DNA of 64,000 nucleotides from Abelmoschus esculentus (GCA_035048815.1 JAUCBN010000012.1:12530001-12594000), one strand, 5' to 3'; positions 1 through 11,435 are shown, counted from the stretch's first letter. Program-made: numbers and translations. Notes: a model not told the origin generated them from the sequence alone.

Positions 1-91
1 TAAAAGCACGAGGGGGGACGTACCGACAATCCGAACCAAAAATTAACTAAAAACATTAAAAAAAATAGAGGGATAAAACCGAGTCGAAAAA
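1..91 (-). other. Partial spacer at left edge
   Basis: This is the part of a 5S intergenic spacer lying downstream of copy 1 in RNA sense, ending next to its T5 terminator. The promoter of the unit to the left is cut off by the window edge. Confidence 0.9.
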
Positions 92-210
92 GGGGTGCAA
101 CACGAGAACTTCCAAGGAGGTCACCCATCCTAGGACTACTCTCGCCCAAGCACGCTTAACTGCAAAGTTCTGATGGGATCCGGTGCATTAGCGCTGGTAT
201 GATCGCACCC
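92..210 (-). rRNA. 5S rRNA copy 1
   Basis: Changes: C104U, G97U, A77C, C47U, C46U, A19G. The GTC usual next to the 5' end reads as GCC in RNA sense. Confidence 0.93.
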
Positions 211-374
211 GGCAAGGAATGCGCGCTGAACGTACTAATAGGATCAACGGCGCGCGATTATGACTTGCGAGACTCTTTTAACATAAAAGCACGAGGGGGG
301 ACGTACCGACAATTCGAATCAAAAATTAACTAAAAACATTAAAAAAAATAGAGGGATAAAACCGAGTCGAAAAA

Positions 375-493
375 GGGGTGCAACACGAGGACTTCCCAGG
401 AGATCACCCATCCTAGTACAACTCTCGCCCAAGCACGCTTAACTGCGGAGTTCTGATGGGATCCGGTGCATTAGTGCTGGTATGGTCGCACCC
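375..493 (-). rRNA. 5S rRNA copy 2
   Basis: Changes: C91U (C box), A74U, U9C. Same trio as copies 12 and 27. Confidence 0.95.
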
Positions 494-657
494 GTCAAGG
501 AATGCGCGCTGAACGTACCAATAAGATCAACGGCGCGCGATTATAACTTGCGAGACTCTTTTAACATAAAAGCACGAGGGGGGACGTACCGACAATCCGA
601 ACCAAAAATTAACTAAAAACATTAAAAAAAATAGAGGGATAAAACCGAGTCGAAAAA

Positions 658-776
658 GGGGTGCAACACGAGGACTTCCCAGGAGGTCACCCATCCTAGT
701 ACTACTCTCGCCCAAGCACGCTTAACTGCGGAGTTCTGATGGGATCCGATGCATTAGTGCTGGTATGATCGCACAC
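658..776 (-). rRNA. 5S rRNA copy 3
   Basis: Changes: C28U, G2U. G2U breaks a helix I pair. Confidence 0.95.
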
Positions 777-941
777 GTCAAGGAATGCGCGCTGAACGTA
801 CTAATAGGATCAACGGCGCGCGATTATGACTTGCGAGACTCTTTTAACATAAAAGCACGAGGGGGGACGTACCGAAAATCCGAATCAAAAATTAACTAAA
901 AACATTAAAAAAAAAATAGAGGGATAAAACCGAGTCGAAAA

Positions 942-1060
942 GGGGTGCAACACGAGGACTTCCCAGGAGGTCACCCATCCTAGTTCTACTCTCGGACAAG
1001 CACGCTTCACTGCGGAGTTCTGATGGGATCCGGTGCATTAGTGCTGGTATGATCGCACCC
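942..1060 (-). rRNA. 5S rRNA copy 4
   Basis: Changes: U76A, G66C, G65U, U53G. The terminator run is T4 rather than T5. Confidence 0.94.
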
Positions 1061-1225
1061 GTTAAGGAATGCGCGCTGAACGTACTAATAGGATCAACGG
1101 CGCGCGATTATGACTTGCGAGACTCTTTTAACATAAAAGCACGAGGGGGGACGTACCGAAAATCCGAATCAAAAATTAACTAAAAACATTAAAAAAAAAT
1201 AGAGGGATAAAACCGAGTCGAAAAA

Positions 1226-1344
1226 GGGGTGCAACACGAGGACTTCCCAAGAGGTCACCCATCCTAGTACTACTCTCGCCCAAGCACGCTTAACTACGGA
1301 GTTCTGATAGGATCCGGTGCATTAGTGCTGGTATGATCGCACCC
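1226..1344 (-). rRNA. 5S rRNA copy 5
   Basis: Changes: C95U, C49U, C36U; -1 is T. Partner of copy 15. Confidence 0.95.
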
Positions 1345-1509
1345 ATCAAGGAATGCGCGCTGAACGTACTAATAGGATCAACGACGCTCGATTATGACTT
1401 GCGAGACTCTTTTAACATAAAAGCACGAGGGGGGACGTACCGACAATCCGAACCAAAAATTAACTAAAAACATTAAAAAAAAATAGAGGGATAAAACCGA
1501 GTCGAAAAA

Positions 1510-1628
1510 GGGGTGCAACACGAGGACTTCCCAGGAGGTCACCCATGCTAGTACTACTCTCGCCCAAGCACGCTTAACTGCGGAGTTCTGATTGGATCCG
1601 GTGCATTAGTGCTGGTATGATCGCACCC
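1510..1628 (-). rRNA. 5S rRNA copy 6
   Basis: Changes: G82C (C box), C36A. Confidence 0.95.
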
Positions 1629-1793
1629 GTCAAGGAATGTGCGCTGAACGTACTAATAGGATCAACGGCGCGCGATTATGACTTGCGAGACTCTTTTAAC
1701 ATAAAAGCACGAGGGGGGACGTACCGACAATCCGAACGAAAAATTAACTAAAAACATTAAAAAAAAATAGCGGGATAAAACCGAGTCGAAAAA

Positions 1794-1912
1794 GAGGTGC
1801 AACACGAGGACTTCCCAGGAGGTCACCCATCCTAGTACTACTCTCGCCCACGCACGCTTAACTACGGAGTTTTGATGGGATCCGGTGCATTAGTGCTGGT
1901 ATGATCGCACCC
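1794..1912 (-). rRNA. 5S rRNA copy 7
   Basis: Changes: C118U, U62G (A box), C49U, G41A. Confidence 0.95.
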
Positions 1913-2077
1913 GTTAAGGAATGCGCGCTGAACGTACTAATAGGATCAACGGCCCGCGATTATGACTTGCGAGACTCTTTTAACATAAAAGCACGAGGGG
2001 GGACGTACCGACAATCCGAACCAACAATTAACTAAAAACATTAAAAAAAAATATAGGGATAAAACCGAGTCGAAAAA

Positions 2078-2196
2078 GGGGTGCAACACGAGGACTTCCC
2101 AGGAGGTCACCCATCCTAGTACTACTCTCGCCCAAGAACGCTTCACTGTGAAGTTCTGATGGGATCCGGTGCATTAGTGCTGGTATGATCGCACCC
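2078..2196 (-). rRNA. 5S rRNA copy 8
   Basis: Changes: G60U, U53G, G48A, C46U, two of them in the A box. Spacer has the AACAATTAAC variant. Related to copies 22, 23, 33 and 34. Confidence 0.95.
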
Positions 2197-2359
2197 GTCA
2201 AGGAATGCGCGCTGAACGTACTAATAGGATCAACGACGCGCGATTATGACTTGCGAGACTCTTTTAACATAAAAGCACGAGGGGGAACGTACCGACAATC
2301 CGAACCAAAAATTAACTAAAAACATTAAAAAAATAGAGGGTTAAAACCGAGTCGAAAAA

Positions 2360-2478
2360 GGGGTGCAACACGAGGACTTCCCAAGAGGTCACCCATCCTA
2401 GTACTACTCTCGCCCAAGCACGCTTGACTGCGGAGTTCTGATGGGATCCGGTGCATTAGTGCTGGTATGATCGCACCC
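2360..2478 (-). rRNA. 5S rRNA copy 9
   Basis: Changes: C95U, U53C. Confidence 0.95.
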
Positions 2479-2642
2479 GTCAAGGAATGCGCGCTGAACG
2501 TACTAATAGGATCAACGGCCCGCGATTATGACTTGCGAGACTCTTTTAACATAAAAGCACGAGGGGGGACGTACCGACAATCCGAAGCAAAAATTAACTA
2601 AAAACATTAAAAAAAATAGAGGGATAAAACCGAGTCGAAAAA

Positions 2643-2761
2643 GGGGTGCAACACGAGGACTTCCCAGGAGGTCACCCATCCTAGTACTACTCTCGCCCAA
2701 GCACGCTTATCTGCGGAGTTCTGATGGGATCCGGTGCATTAGTGCAGGTATGATCGCACCC
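2643..2761 (-). rRNA. 5S rRNA copy 10
   Basis: Changes: U52A, A16U. Same as copies 17 and 25. Confidence 0.95.
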
Positions 2762-2927
2762 GTCAAGGAATGCGCGCTGAACGTACTAATAGGATCAACG
2801 GCGCGCGATTATGACTTGCGAGACTCTTTTAACATAAAAGCACGAGGGGGGACGTACCGACAATCCGAACCAAAAATTAACTAAAAACATTAAAAAAAAA
2901 ATAGAGGGATAAAACCGAGTCGAAAAA

Positions 2928-3046
2928 GGGGTGCAACACGAGGACTTCCAAGGAGGTCACGCATCCTAGTACTACACTCGCCCAAGCACGCTTAACTGCG
3001 GAGTTCTGATGGGATCCGGTGCATTAGTGCTGGTATGATCGCACCC
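2928..3046 (-). rRNA. 5S rRNA copy 11
   Basis: Changes: G97U, G86C (both C box), A71U (intermediate element). Same as copies 18, 26 and 29. Confidence 0.95.
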
Positions 3047-3211
3047 GTCAAGGAATGCGCGCTGAACGTACTAATAGGATCAACGGCGCGCGATTATGAC
3101 TTGCGAGACTCTTTTAACATAAAAGCACGAGGGGGGACGTACCGACAATCCGAACCAAAAATTAACTAAAAACATTAAAAAAAAATAGAGGGATAAAACC
3201 GAGTCGAAAAA

Positions 3212-3330
3212 GGGGTGCAACACGAGGACTTCCCAAGAGATCACCCATCCTAGTACAACTCTCGCCCAAGCACGCTTAACTGCGGAGTTCTGATGGGATC
3301 CGGTGCATTAGTGCTGGTATGGTCGCACCC
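3212..3330 (-). rRNA. 5S rRNA copy 12
   Basis: Changes: C95U, C91U, A74U, U9C. Confidence 0.95.
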
Positions 3331-3495
3331 GTCAAGGAATGCGCGCTGAACGTACTAATAGGATCAACGGCGCGCGATTATGACTTGCGAGACTCTTTTA
3401 ACATAAAAGCACGAGGGGGGACGTACGGACAATCCGAACCAAAAATTAACTAAAAACATTAAAAAAAAATAGAGGGATAAAACCGAGTCGTAAAA

Positions 3496-3614
3496 GGGGT
3501 GCAACACGAGGACTTCCCAGGAGGACACCCATCCTAGTACTGCTCTCGCCCAAGCACGCTTAACTGCGGAGTTCTGATGGGATCCGGTGCATTAGTGCTG
3601 GTATGATCGCACCC
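3496..3614 (-). rRNA. 5S rRNA copy 13
   Basis: Changes: A90U, U73C. The terminator reads TTTTA, shortening the T run to four. Confidence 0.94.
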
Positions 3615-3779
3615 GTCAAGGAATGCGCGCTGAACGTACTAATAGGATCAACGGCGCGCGATTATGACTTACGAGACTCTTTTAACATAAAAGCACGAGG
3701 GGGGACGTACCGAAAATCCGAATCAAAAATTAACTAAAAACATTAAAAAAAAATAGAGGGATAAAACCGAGTCGAAAAA

Positions 3780-3898
3780 GGGGTGCAACACGAGGACTTC
3801 CCAGGAGGTCACCCATCCTAGTACTACTCTCGCCCAAGCACGCTTCACTGCGGAGTTCTGATGGGATCCGGTGCATTAGTGCTGGTATGATCGCACCC
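3780..3898 (-). rRNA. 5S rRNA copy 14
   Basis: Only U53G differs; among the closest copies to the majority sequence. Confidence 0.96.
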
Positions 3899-4062
3899 GT
3901 TAAGGAATGCGCGCTGAACGTACTAATAGGATCAACGGCGCGCGATTATGACTTGCGAGACTCTTTTAACATAAAAGCACGAGGGGGGACGTACCGAAAA
4001 TCCGAATCAAAAATTAACTAAAAACATTAAAAAAAATAGAGGGATAAAACCGAGTCGAAAAA

Positions 4063-4181
4063 GGGGTGCAACACGAGGACTTCCCAAGAGGTCACCCATC
4101 CTAGTACTACTCTCGCCCAAGCACGCTTAACTACGGAGTTCTGATAGGATCCGGTGCATTAGTGCTGGTATGATCGCACCC
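4063..4181 (-). rRNA. 5S rRNA copy 15
   Basis: Changes: C95U, C49U, C36U; -1 is T. The TATA-like element reads TATTACTA. Confidence 0.95.
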
Positions 4182-4346
4182 ATCAAGGAATGCGCGCTGA
4201 ACGTAGTAATAGGATCAACGGAGCGCGATTATGACTTGCGAGACTCTTTTAACATAAAAGCACGAGGGGGGACGTACCGACAATCCGAACCAAAAATTAA
4301 CTAAAAACATTAAAAAAAAATAGAGGGATAAAACCGAGTCGAAAAA

Positions 4347-4465
4347 GGGGTGCAACACGAGGACTTCCCACGAGGTCACCCATCCTAGTACTACTCTCGC
4401 CCAAGCACGCTTAACTGCGGAGTTCTGATGGGATCCGGTGTATTAGTGCTGGTATGATCGCACCC
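4347..4465 (-). rRNA. 5S rRNA copy 16
   Basis: Changes: C95G, G25A. Confidence 0.95.
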
Positions 4466-4628
4466 GTCAAGGAATGCGCGCTGAACGTACTAATAGGATC
4501 AACGACGCGCGATTATGACTTGCGAGACTCTTTTAACATAAAAGCACGAGGGGGACGTACCGACAATCCGAACCAAAAATTAACTAAAAACATTAAAAAA
4601 AATAGAGGGATAAAACCGAGTCGAAAAA

Positions 4629-4747
4629 GGGGTGCAACACGAGGACTTCCCAGGAGGTCACCCATCCTAGTACTACTCTCGCCCAAGCACGCTTATCTGC
4701 GGAGTTCTGATGGGATCCGGTGCATTAGTGCAGGTATGATCGCACCC
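4629..4747 (-). rRNA. 5S rRNA copy 17
   Basis: Changes: U52A, A16U. Confidence 0.95.
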
Positions 4748-4913
4748 GTCAAGGAATGCGCGCTGAACGTACTAATATGATCAACGGCGCGCGATTATGA
4801 CTTGCGAGACTCTTTTAACATAAAAGCACGAGGGGGGACGTACCGACAATCCGAACCAAAAATTAACTAAAAACATTAAAAAAAAAATAGAGGGATAAAA
4901 CCGAGTCGAAAAA

Positions 4914-5032
4914 GGGGTGCAACACGAGGACTTCCAAGGAGGTCACGCATCCTAGTACTACACTCGCCCAAGCACGCTTAACTGCGGAGTTCTGATGGGA
5001 TCCGGTGCATTAGTGCTGGTATGATCGCACCC
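4914..5032 (-). rRNA. 5S rRNA copy 18
   Basis: Changes: G97U, G86C, A71U. First unit of the 3.12-kb duplication. Confidence 0.95.
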
Positions 5033-5196
5033 GTCAAGGAATGCGCGCTGAACGTACTAATAGGATCAACGGCGCGCGATTATGACTTGCGAGACTCTTT
5101 TAACATAAAAGCACGAGGGGGGACGTACCGAAAATCCGAATCAAAAATTAACTAAAAACATTAAAAAAAATAGAGGGATAAAACCGAGTCGAAAAA

Positions 5197-5315
5197 GGGG
5201 TGCAACACGAGGACTTCCCAAGAGGTCACCCATCCTAGTACTACTCTCGCCAAAGCACGCTTAACTACGGAGTTCTGATAGGATCCGGTGCATTAGTGCT
5301 GGTATGATCGCACCC
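5197..5315 (-). rRNA. 5S rRNA copy 19
   Basis: Changes: C95U, G64U, C49U, C36U; -1 is T and the TATA-like element reads TATTACTA. Confidence 0.95.
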
Positions 5316-5479
5316 ATCAAGGAATGCGCGCTGAACGTAGTAATAGGATCAACGGAGCGCGATTATGACTTGCGAGACTCTTTTAACATAAAAGCACGAG
5401 GGGGGACGTACCGACAATCCGAACCAAAAATTAACTAAAAACATTAAAAAAAATAGAGGGATAAAACCGAGTCGAAAAA

Positions 5480-5598
5480 GGGGTGCAACACGAGGACTTC
5501 CCACGAGGTCACCCATCCTAGTACTACTCTCGCCCAAGCACGCTTAACTGCGGAGTTCTGATGGGATCCGGTGTATTAGTGCTGGTATGATCGCACCC
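5480..5598 (-). rRNA. 5S rRNA copy 20
   Basis: Changes: C95G, G25A. Confidence 0.95.
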
Positions 5599-5761
5599 GT
5601 CAAGGAATGCGCGCTGAACGTACTAATAGGATCAACGACGCGCGATTATGACTTGCGAGACTCTTTTAACATAAAAGCACGAGGGGGACGTACCGACAAT
5701 CCGAACCAAAAATTAACTAAAAACATTAAAAAAAATAGAGGGATAAAACCGAGTCGAAAAA

Positions 5762-5880
5762 GGGGTGCAACACGAGGACTTCCCAGGAGGTCACCCATCC
5801 TAGTACTACTCTCGCCCAAGCACGCTTAACTGCGGAGTTCTGAAGGGATCCGGTGCATTAGTGCCGGTATGATCACACCC
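5762..5880 (-). rRNA. 5S rRNA copy 21
   Basis: Changes: A37U, A16G, C6U. Confidence 0.95.
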
Positions 5881-6045
5881 GTCAAAGAATGCGCGCTGAA
5901 CGTACTAATAGGATCAACGGCGCGCGATTATGACTTGCGAGACTCTTTTAACATAAAAGCACGAGGGGGGACGTACCGACAATCCGAACCAAAAATTAAC
6001 TAAAAACATTAAAAAAAAATAGAGGGATAAAACCGAGTCGAAAAA

Positions 6046-6164
6046 GAGGTGTAACACGAGGACTTCCCAGGAGGTCACCCATCCTAGTACTACTCTCACC
6101 CAAGAACGCTTCACTGTGAAGTTCTGATGGGATCCGGTGCATTAGTGCTGGTATGATCGCACCC
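6046..6164 (-). rRNA. 5S rRNA copy 22
   Basis: Changes: C118U, G113A, C67U, G60U, U53G, G48A, C46U. Seven changes, with both internal promoter and helix I hit; probably a decayed copy. Confidence 0.93.
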
Positions 6165-6329
6165 GTCAAGGAATGCGCGCTGAACGTACTAATAGGATCA
6201 ACGACGCGCGATTATGACTTGCGAGACTCTTTTAACATAAAAGCACGAGGGGGGACGTACCGACAATCCGAACCAACAATTAACTAAAAACATTAAAAAA
6301 AAATATAGGGATAAAACCGAGTCGAAAAA

Positions 6330-6448
6330 GGGGTGTAACACGAGGACTTCCCAGGAGGTCACCCATCCTAGTACTACTCTCGCCCAAGAACGCTTCACTG
6401 TGAAGTTCTGATGGGATCCGGTGCATTAGTGCTGGTATGATCACACCC
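6330..6448 (-). rRNA. 5S rRNA copy 23
   Basis: Changes: G113A, G60U, U53G, G48A, C46U, C6U. G113A and C6U together turn the helix I pair C6-G113 into U6-A113. Confidence 0.93.
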
Positions 6449-6613
6449 GTCAAGGAATGCGCGCTGAACGTACTAATAGGATCAACGACGCGCGATTATG
6501 ACTTGCGAGACTCTTTTAACATAAAAGCACGAGGGGGGACGTACCGACAATCCGAACCAAAAATTAACTAAAAACATTAAAAAAAAATAGAGGGATAAAA
6601 CCGAGTCGAAAAA

Positions 6614-6732
6614 GGGGTGCAACACGAGGACTTCCTAAGAGGTCACCCATCCTAGTACTACTCTCGCCCAAGCACGCTTAACTGCGGAGTTCTGATGGGA
6701 TCCGGTGCATTAGTGCTGGTATGATCGCACCC
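6614..6732 (-). rRNA. 5S rRNA copy 24
   Basis: Changes: G97A, C95U. Confidence 0.95.
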
Positions 6733-6897
6733 GTTAAGAAATGCGCGCTGAACGTACTAATAGGATCAACGGCCCGCGATTATGACTTGCGAGACTCTTT
6801 TAACATAAAAGCACGAGGGGGGACGTACCGACAATCCGAAGCAAAAATTAACTAAAAACATTAAAAAAAAATAGAGGGATAAAACCGAGTCGAAAAA

Positions 6898-7016
6898 GGG
6901 GTGCAACACGAGGACTTCCCAGGAGGTCACCCATCCTAGTACTACTCTCGCCCAAGCACGCTTATCTGCGGAGTTCTGATGGGATCCGGTGCATTAGTGC
7001 AGGTATGATCGCACCC
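6898..7016 (-). rRNA. 5S rRNA copy 25
   Basis: Changes: U52A, A16U. Confidence 0.95.
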
Positions 7017-7182
7017 GTCAAGGAATGCGCGCTGAACGTACTAATAGGATCAACGGCGCGCGATTATGACTTGCGAGACTCTTTTAACATAAAAGCACGA
7101 GGGGGGACGTACCGACAATCCGAACCAAAAATTAACTAAAAACATTAAAAAAAAAATAGAGGGATAAAACCGAGTCGAAAAA

Positions 7183-7301
7183 GGGGTGCAACACGAGGAC
7201 TTCCAAGGAGGTCACGCATCCTAGTACTACACTCGCCCAAGCACGCTTAACTGCGGAGTTCTGATGGGATCCGGTGCATTAGTGCTGGTATGATCGCACC
7301 C
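7183..7301 (-). rRNA. 5S rRNA copy 26
   Basis: Changes: G97U, G86C, A71U. Confidence 0.95.
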
Positions 7302-7465
7302 GTCAAGGAATGCGCGCTGAACGTACTAATAGGATCAACGGCGCGCGATTATGACTTGCGAGACTCTTTTAACATAAAAGCACGAGGGGGGACGTACCGA
7401 CAATCCGAACCAAAAATTAACTAAAAACATTAAAAAAAATAGAGGGATAAAACCGAGTCGAAAAA

Positions 7466-7584
7466 GGGGTGCAACACGAGGACTTCCCAGGAGATCACCC
7501 ATCCTAGTACAACTCTCGCCCAAGCACGCTTAACTGCGGAGTTCTGATGGGATCCGGTGCATTAGTGCTGGTATGGTCGCACCC
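7466..7584 (-). rRNA. 5S rRNA copy 27
   Basis: Changes: C91U, A74U, U9C. Confidence 0.95.
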
Positions 7585-7749
7585 GTCAAGGAATGCGCGC
7601 TGAACGTACTAATAGGATCAACGGCGCGCGATTATGACTTGCGAGACTCTCTTAACATAAAAGCACGAGGGGGGACGTACCGACAATCCGAACCAAAAAT
7701 TAACTAAAAACATTAAAAAAAAATAGAGGGATAAAACCGAGTCGTAAAA

Positions 7750-7868
7750 GGGGTGCAACACGAGGACTTCCCAGGAGGTCACCCATCCTAATACTGCTCT
7801 CGCCCAAGCACGCTTAACTGCGGAGTTCTGATGGGATCCGGTGCATTAGTGCTGGTATGATCGCACCC
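7750..7868 (-). rRNA. 5S rRNA copy 28
   Basis: Changes: C78U, U73C. Terminator reads TTTTA, as in copy 13. Confidence 0.94.
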
Positions 7869-8033
7869 GTCAAGGAATGCGCGCTGAACGTACTAATAGG
7901 ATCAACGTCGCGCGATTATGACTTACGAGACTCTTTTAACATAAAAGCACGAGGGGGGACGTACCGAAAATCCGAATCAAAAATTAACCAAAAACATTAA
8001 AAAAAAATAGAGGGATAAAACCGAGTCGAAAAA

Positions 8034-8152
8034 GGGGTGCAACACGAGGACTTCCAAGGAGGTCACGCATCCTAGTACTACACTCGCCCAAGCACGCTTA
8101 ACTGCGGAGTTCTGATGGGATCCGGTGCATTAGTGCTGGTATGATCGCACCC
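8034..8152 (-). rRNA. 5S rRNA copy 29
   Basis: Changes: G97U, G86C, A71U. Starts the second 3.12-kb block. Confidence 0.95.
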
Positions 8153-8316
8153 GTCAAGGAATGCGCGCTGAACGTACTAATAGGATCAACGGCGCGCGAT
8201 TATGACTTGCGAGACTCTTTTAACATAAAAGCACGAGGGGGGACGTACCGAAAATCCGAATCAAAAATTAACTAAAAACATTAAAAAAAATAGAGGGATA
8301 AAACCGAGTCGAAAAA

Positions 8317-8435
8317 GGGGTGCAACACGAGGACTTCCCAAGAGGTCACCCATCCTAGTACTACTCTCGCCCAAGCACGCTTAACTACGGAGTTCTGATA
8401 GGATCCGGTGCATTAGTGCTGGTATGATCGCACCC
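8317..8435 (-). rRNA. 5S rRNA copy 30
   Basis: Changes: C95U, C49U, C36U; -1 is T. Lacks G64U of its partner copy 19. Confidence 0.95.
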
Positions 8436-8600
8436 ATCAAGGAATGCGCGCTGAACGTAGTAATAGGATCAACGGAGCGCGATTATGACTTGCGAGACTC
8501 TTTTAACATAAAAGCACGAGGGGGGACGTACCGACAATCCGAACCAAAAATTAACTAAAAACATTAAAAAAAAATAGAGGGATAAAACCGAGTCGAAAAA

Positions 8601-8719
8601 GGGGTGCAACACGAGGACTTCCCACGAGGTCACCCATCCTAGTACTACTCTCGCCCAAGCACGCTTAACTGCGGAGTTCTGATGGGATCCGGTGTATTAG
8701 TGCTGGTATGATCGCACCC
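8601..8719 (-). rRNA. 5S rRNA copy 31
   Basis: Changes: C95G, G25A. Confidence 0.95.
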
Positions 8720-8882
8720 GTCAAGGAATGCGCGCTGAACGTACTAATAGGATCAACGACGCGCGATTATGACTTGCGAGACTCTTTTAACATAAAAGCA
8801 CGAGGGGGACGTACCGACAATCCGAACCAAAAATTAACTAAAAACATTAAAAAAAATAGAGGGATAAAACCGAGTCGAAAAA

Positions 8883-9001
8883 GGGGTGCAACACGAGGAC
8901 TTCCCAGGAGGTCACCCATCCTAGTACTACTCTCGCCCAAGCACACTTAACTGCGGAGTTCTGAAGGGATCCGGTGCATTAGTGCCGGTATGATCACACC
9001 C
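8883..9001 (-). rRNA. 5S rRNA copy 32
   Basis: Changes: C57U, A37U, A16G, C6U. Confidence 0.95.
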
Positions 9002-9165
9002 GTCAAGGAATGCGCGCTGAACGTACTAATAGGATCAACGGCGCGCGATTATGACTTGCGAGACTCTTTTAACATAAAAGCACGAGGGGGGACGTACCGA
9101 CAATCCGAACCAAAAATTAACTAAAAACATTAAAAAAAATAGAGGGATAAAACCGAGTCGAAAAA

Positions 9166-9284
9166 GAGGTGTAACACGAGGACTTCCCAGGAGGTCACCC
9201 ATCCTAGTACTACTCTCACCCAAGAACGCTTCACTGTGAAGTTCTGATGGGATCCGGTGCATTAGTGCTGGTATGATCGCACCC
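9166..9284 (-). rRNA. 5S rRNA copy 33
   Basis: Changes: C118U, G113A, C67U, G60U, U53G, G48A, C46U, as in copy 22. Confidence 0.93.
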
Positions 9285-9448
9285 GTTAAGGAACGCGCGC
9301 TGAACGTACTAATAGGATCAACGGCCCGCGATTATGACTTGCGAGACTCTTTTAACATAAAAGCACGAGGGGGGACGTACCGACAATCCGAACCAACAAT
9401 TAACTAAAAACATTAAAAAAAATATAGGGATAAAACCGAGTCGAAAAA

Positions 9449-9567
9449 GGGGTGCAACACGAGGACTTCCCAGGAGGTCACCCATCCTAGTACTACTCTC
9501 GCCCAAGAACGCTTCACTGTGAAGTTCTGATGGGATCCGGTGCATTAGTGCTGGTATGATCGCACCC
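9449..9567 (-). rRNA. 5S rRNA copy 34
   Basis: Changes: G60U, U53G, G48A, C46U. Gene identical to copy 8. Confidence 0.95.
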
Positions 9568-9732
9568 GTCAAGGAATGCGCGCTGAACGTACTAATAGGA
9601 TCAACGACGCGCGATTATGACTTGCGAGACTCTTTTAACATAAAAGCACGAGGGGGGACGTACCGACAATCCGAACCAAAAATTAACTAAAAACATTAAA
9701 AAAAAATAGAGGGATAAAACCGAGTCGAAAAA

Positions 9733-9851
9733 GCGGTGCAACACGAGGACTTCCTAAGAGGTCACCCATCCTAGTACTACTCTCGCCCAAGCACGCTTAA
9801 CTGCGGAGTTCTGATGGGATCCGGTGCATTAGTGCTGGTATGATCGCACCC
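9733..9851 (-). rRNA. 5S rRNA copy 35
   Basis: Changes: C118G, G97A, C95U. Confidence 0.95.
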
Positions 9852-10016
9852 GTTAAGGAATGCGCGCTGAACGTACTAATAGGATCAACGGCCCGCGATT
9901 ATGACTTGCGAGACTCTTTTAACATAAAAGCACGAGGGGGGACGTACCGACAATCCGAAGCAAAAATTAACTAAAAACATTAAAAAAAAATAGAGGGATA
10001 AAACCGAGTCGAAAAA

Positions 10017-10135
10017 GGGGTGCAACACGAGGACTTCCCAGGAGGTCACCCATCCTAGTACTACTCTCGCCCAAGCACGCTTATCTGCGGAGTTCTGATG
10101 GGATCCGGTGCATTAGTGCTGGTATGATCGCACCC
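10017..10135 (-). rRNA. 5S rRNA copy 36
   Basis: Only U52A differs. Confidence 0.96.
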
Positions 10136-10300
10136 GTCAAGGAATGCGCGCTGAACGTACTAATAGGATCAACGGCGCGCGATTATGACTTGCGAGACTC
10201 TTTTAACATAAAAGCACGAGGGGGGACGTACCGACAATCCGAACCAAAAATTAACTAAAAACATTAAAAAAAAATGGAGGGATAAAACCGAGTCGAAAAA

Positions 10301-10419
10301 GGGGTGCAACACGAGGACTTCCAAGGAGGTCACCCATCCTAGTACTACTCTCGCCCAAGCACGCTTAACTGCGGAGTTCTGATGGGATCCGGTGCATTAG
10401 TGCTGGTATGATCGCACCC
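10301..10419 (-). rRNA. 5S rRNA copy 37
   Basis: Only G97U differs; A box and intermediate element match the majority. Confidence 0.96.
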
Positions 10420-10585
10420 GTCAAGGAATGCGCGCTGAACGTACTAATAGGATCAACGGCGCGCGATTATGACTTGCGAGACTCTTTTAACATAAAAGCA
10501 CGAGGGGGGACGTACCGACAATCCGAACCAAAAATTAACTAAAAACATTAAAAAAAAAATAGAGGGATAAAACCGAGTCGAAAAA

Positions 10586-10704
10586 GGGGTGCAACACGAG
10601 GACTTCCCAGGAGGTCACCCATCCTAGTACTACTCTCCACCAAGCACACTAAACTGTGGAGTTCTGATGGGATCTGGTGCATTAGTGCTGGTATGATCGC
10701 ACCT
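10586..10704 (-). rRNA. 5S rRNA copy 38
   Basis: Changes: C67G, G66U, C57U, A54U, G48A, G30A, G1A; -1 is T. A box, start base and BamHI site are all altered. Confidence 0.92.
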
Positions 10705-10868
10705 ATCAAGGAATGCGCGCTGAACGTACTAATAGGATCAACGGCGCGCGATTATGACTTGCGAGACTCTTTTAACATAAAAGCACGAGGGGGGACGTTC
10801 CGACAATCCGAACCAAAAATTAACTAAAAACATTAAAAAAAATAGAGGGATAAAACCGAGTCGAAAAA

Positions 10869-10987
10869 GGGGTGCAACACGAGGACTTCCCAAGAGGTCA
10901 CCCATCCTAGTACTACTCTCGCACAAGCACGCTTAGCTGCGGAGTTCTGATGGGATCCGGTGCATTAGTGCTGGTATGATCGCACCC
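10869..10987 (-). rRNA. 5S rRNA copy 39
   Basis: Changes: C95U, G65U, U52C. Confidence 0.95.
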
Positions 10988-11151
10988 GTCAAGGAATGCG
11001 CGCTGAACGTACTAATAGGATCAACGGCGCGCGATTATGACTTGCGAGACTCTTTTAACATAAAAGCACGAGGGGGACGTACCGACAATCCGAACCAAAA
11101 ATTAACTAAAAACATTAAAAAAAAATAGAGGGATAAAACCGAGTCGAAAAA

Positions 11152-11270
11152 GGGGTGCAACACGAGGACTTCCCAGGAGGTCACCGATCCTAGTACTACT
11201 CTCGCCCAAGCACGCTCATCTGCGGAGTTCTGATGGGATCCGGTGCATTAGTGCTGGTATGATCGCACCC
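11152..11270 (-). rRNA. 5S rRNA copy 40
   Basis: Changes: G85C (C box), A54G and U52A (A box). Confidence 0.95.
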
Positions 11271-11435
11271 GTCAAGGAATGCGCGCTGAACGTACTAATA
11301 GGATCAACGGCGCGCGATTATGACTTGCGAGACTCTTTTAACATAAAAGCACGAGGGGGGACGTACCGACAATCCGAACCAAAAATTAACTAAAAACATT
11401 AAAAAAAAATAGAGGGATAAAACCGAGTCGAAAAA

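Larger units (their letters stand above)
375..4181 (-). repeat. Ten-unit duplication, copies 2-5 and 12-15
   Basis: Copies 2, 4 and 5 share marker changes with copies 12, 14 and 15 at an offset of about 2,837 bp (U9C/A74U, then U53G, then C95U/C49U/C36U with -1 T). Copies 3 and 13 differ, so later exchange or mutation has blurred the block. Copies 12-13 also resemble copies 27-28, about 4,254 bp away. Confidence 0.6.
4914..10135 (-). repeat. Eleven-unit tandem duplication, about 3.12 kb (copies 18-25 and 29-36)
   Basis: Copies 18-25 recur as copies 29-36 at offsets of 3,119-3,121 bp with the same ordered marker changes. These include the G113A/C67U/G60U gene (22 and 33) and the G25A gene (20 and 31). 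Some later differences are seen: copy 34 lacks G113A and C6U of copy 23, copy 36 lacks A16U of copy 25, and copy 32 gains C57U. Confidence 0.85.

Noticed and set aside
527..715. Repeated minus-strand reading frames of about 62-84 codons, hydrophobic in the middle, at nearly every unit
   Set aside because: They are translations of the 5S rRNA gene and its A/T-rich spacer. The hydrophobic part comes from T tracts, frames break with each A-tract length change, and no coding constraint is visible.
4454..4780. Plus-strand reading frames of 60-108 codons in several units
   Set aside because: They are antisense to the 5S gene and arise when the A-tract length keeps a frame open; the same peptide recurs only because the DNA unit recurs.
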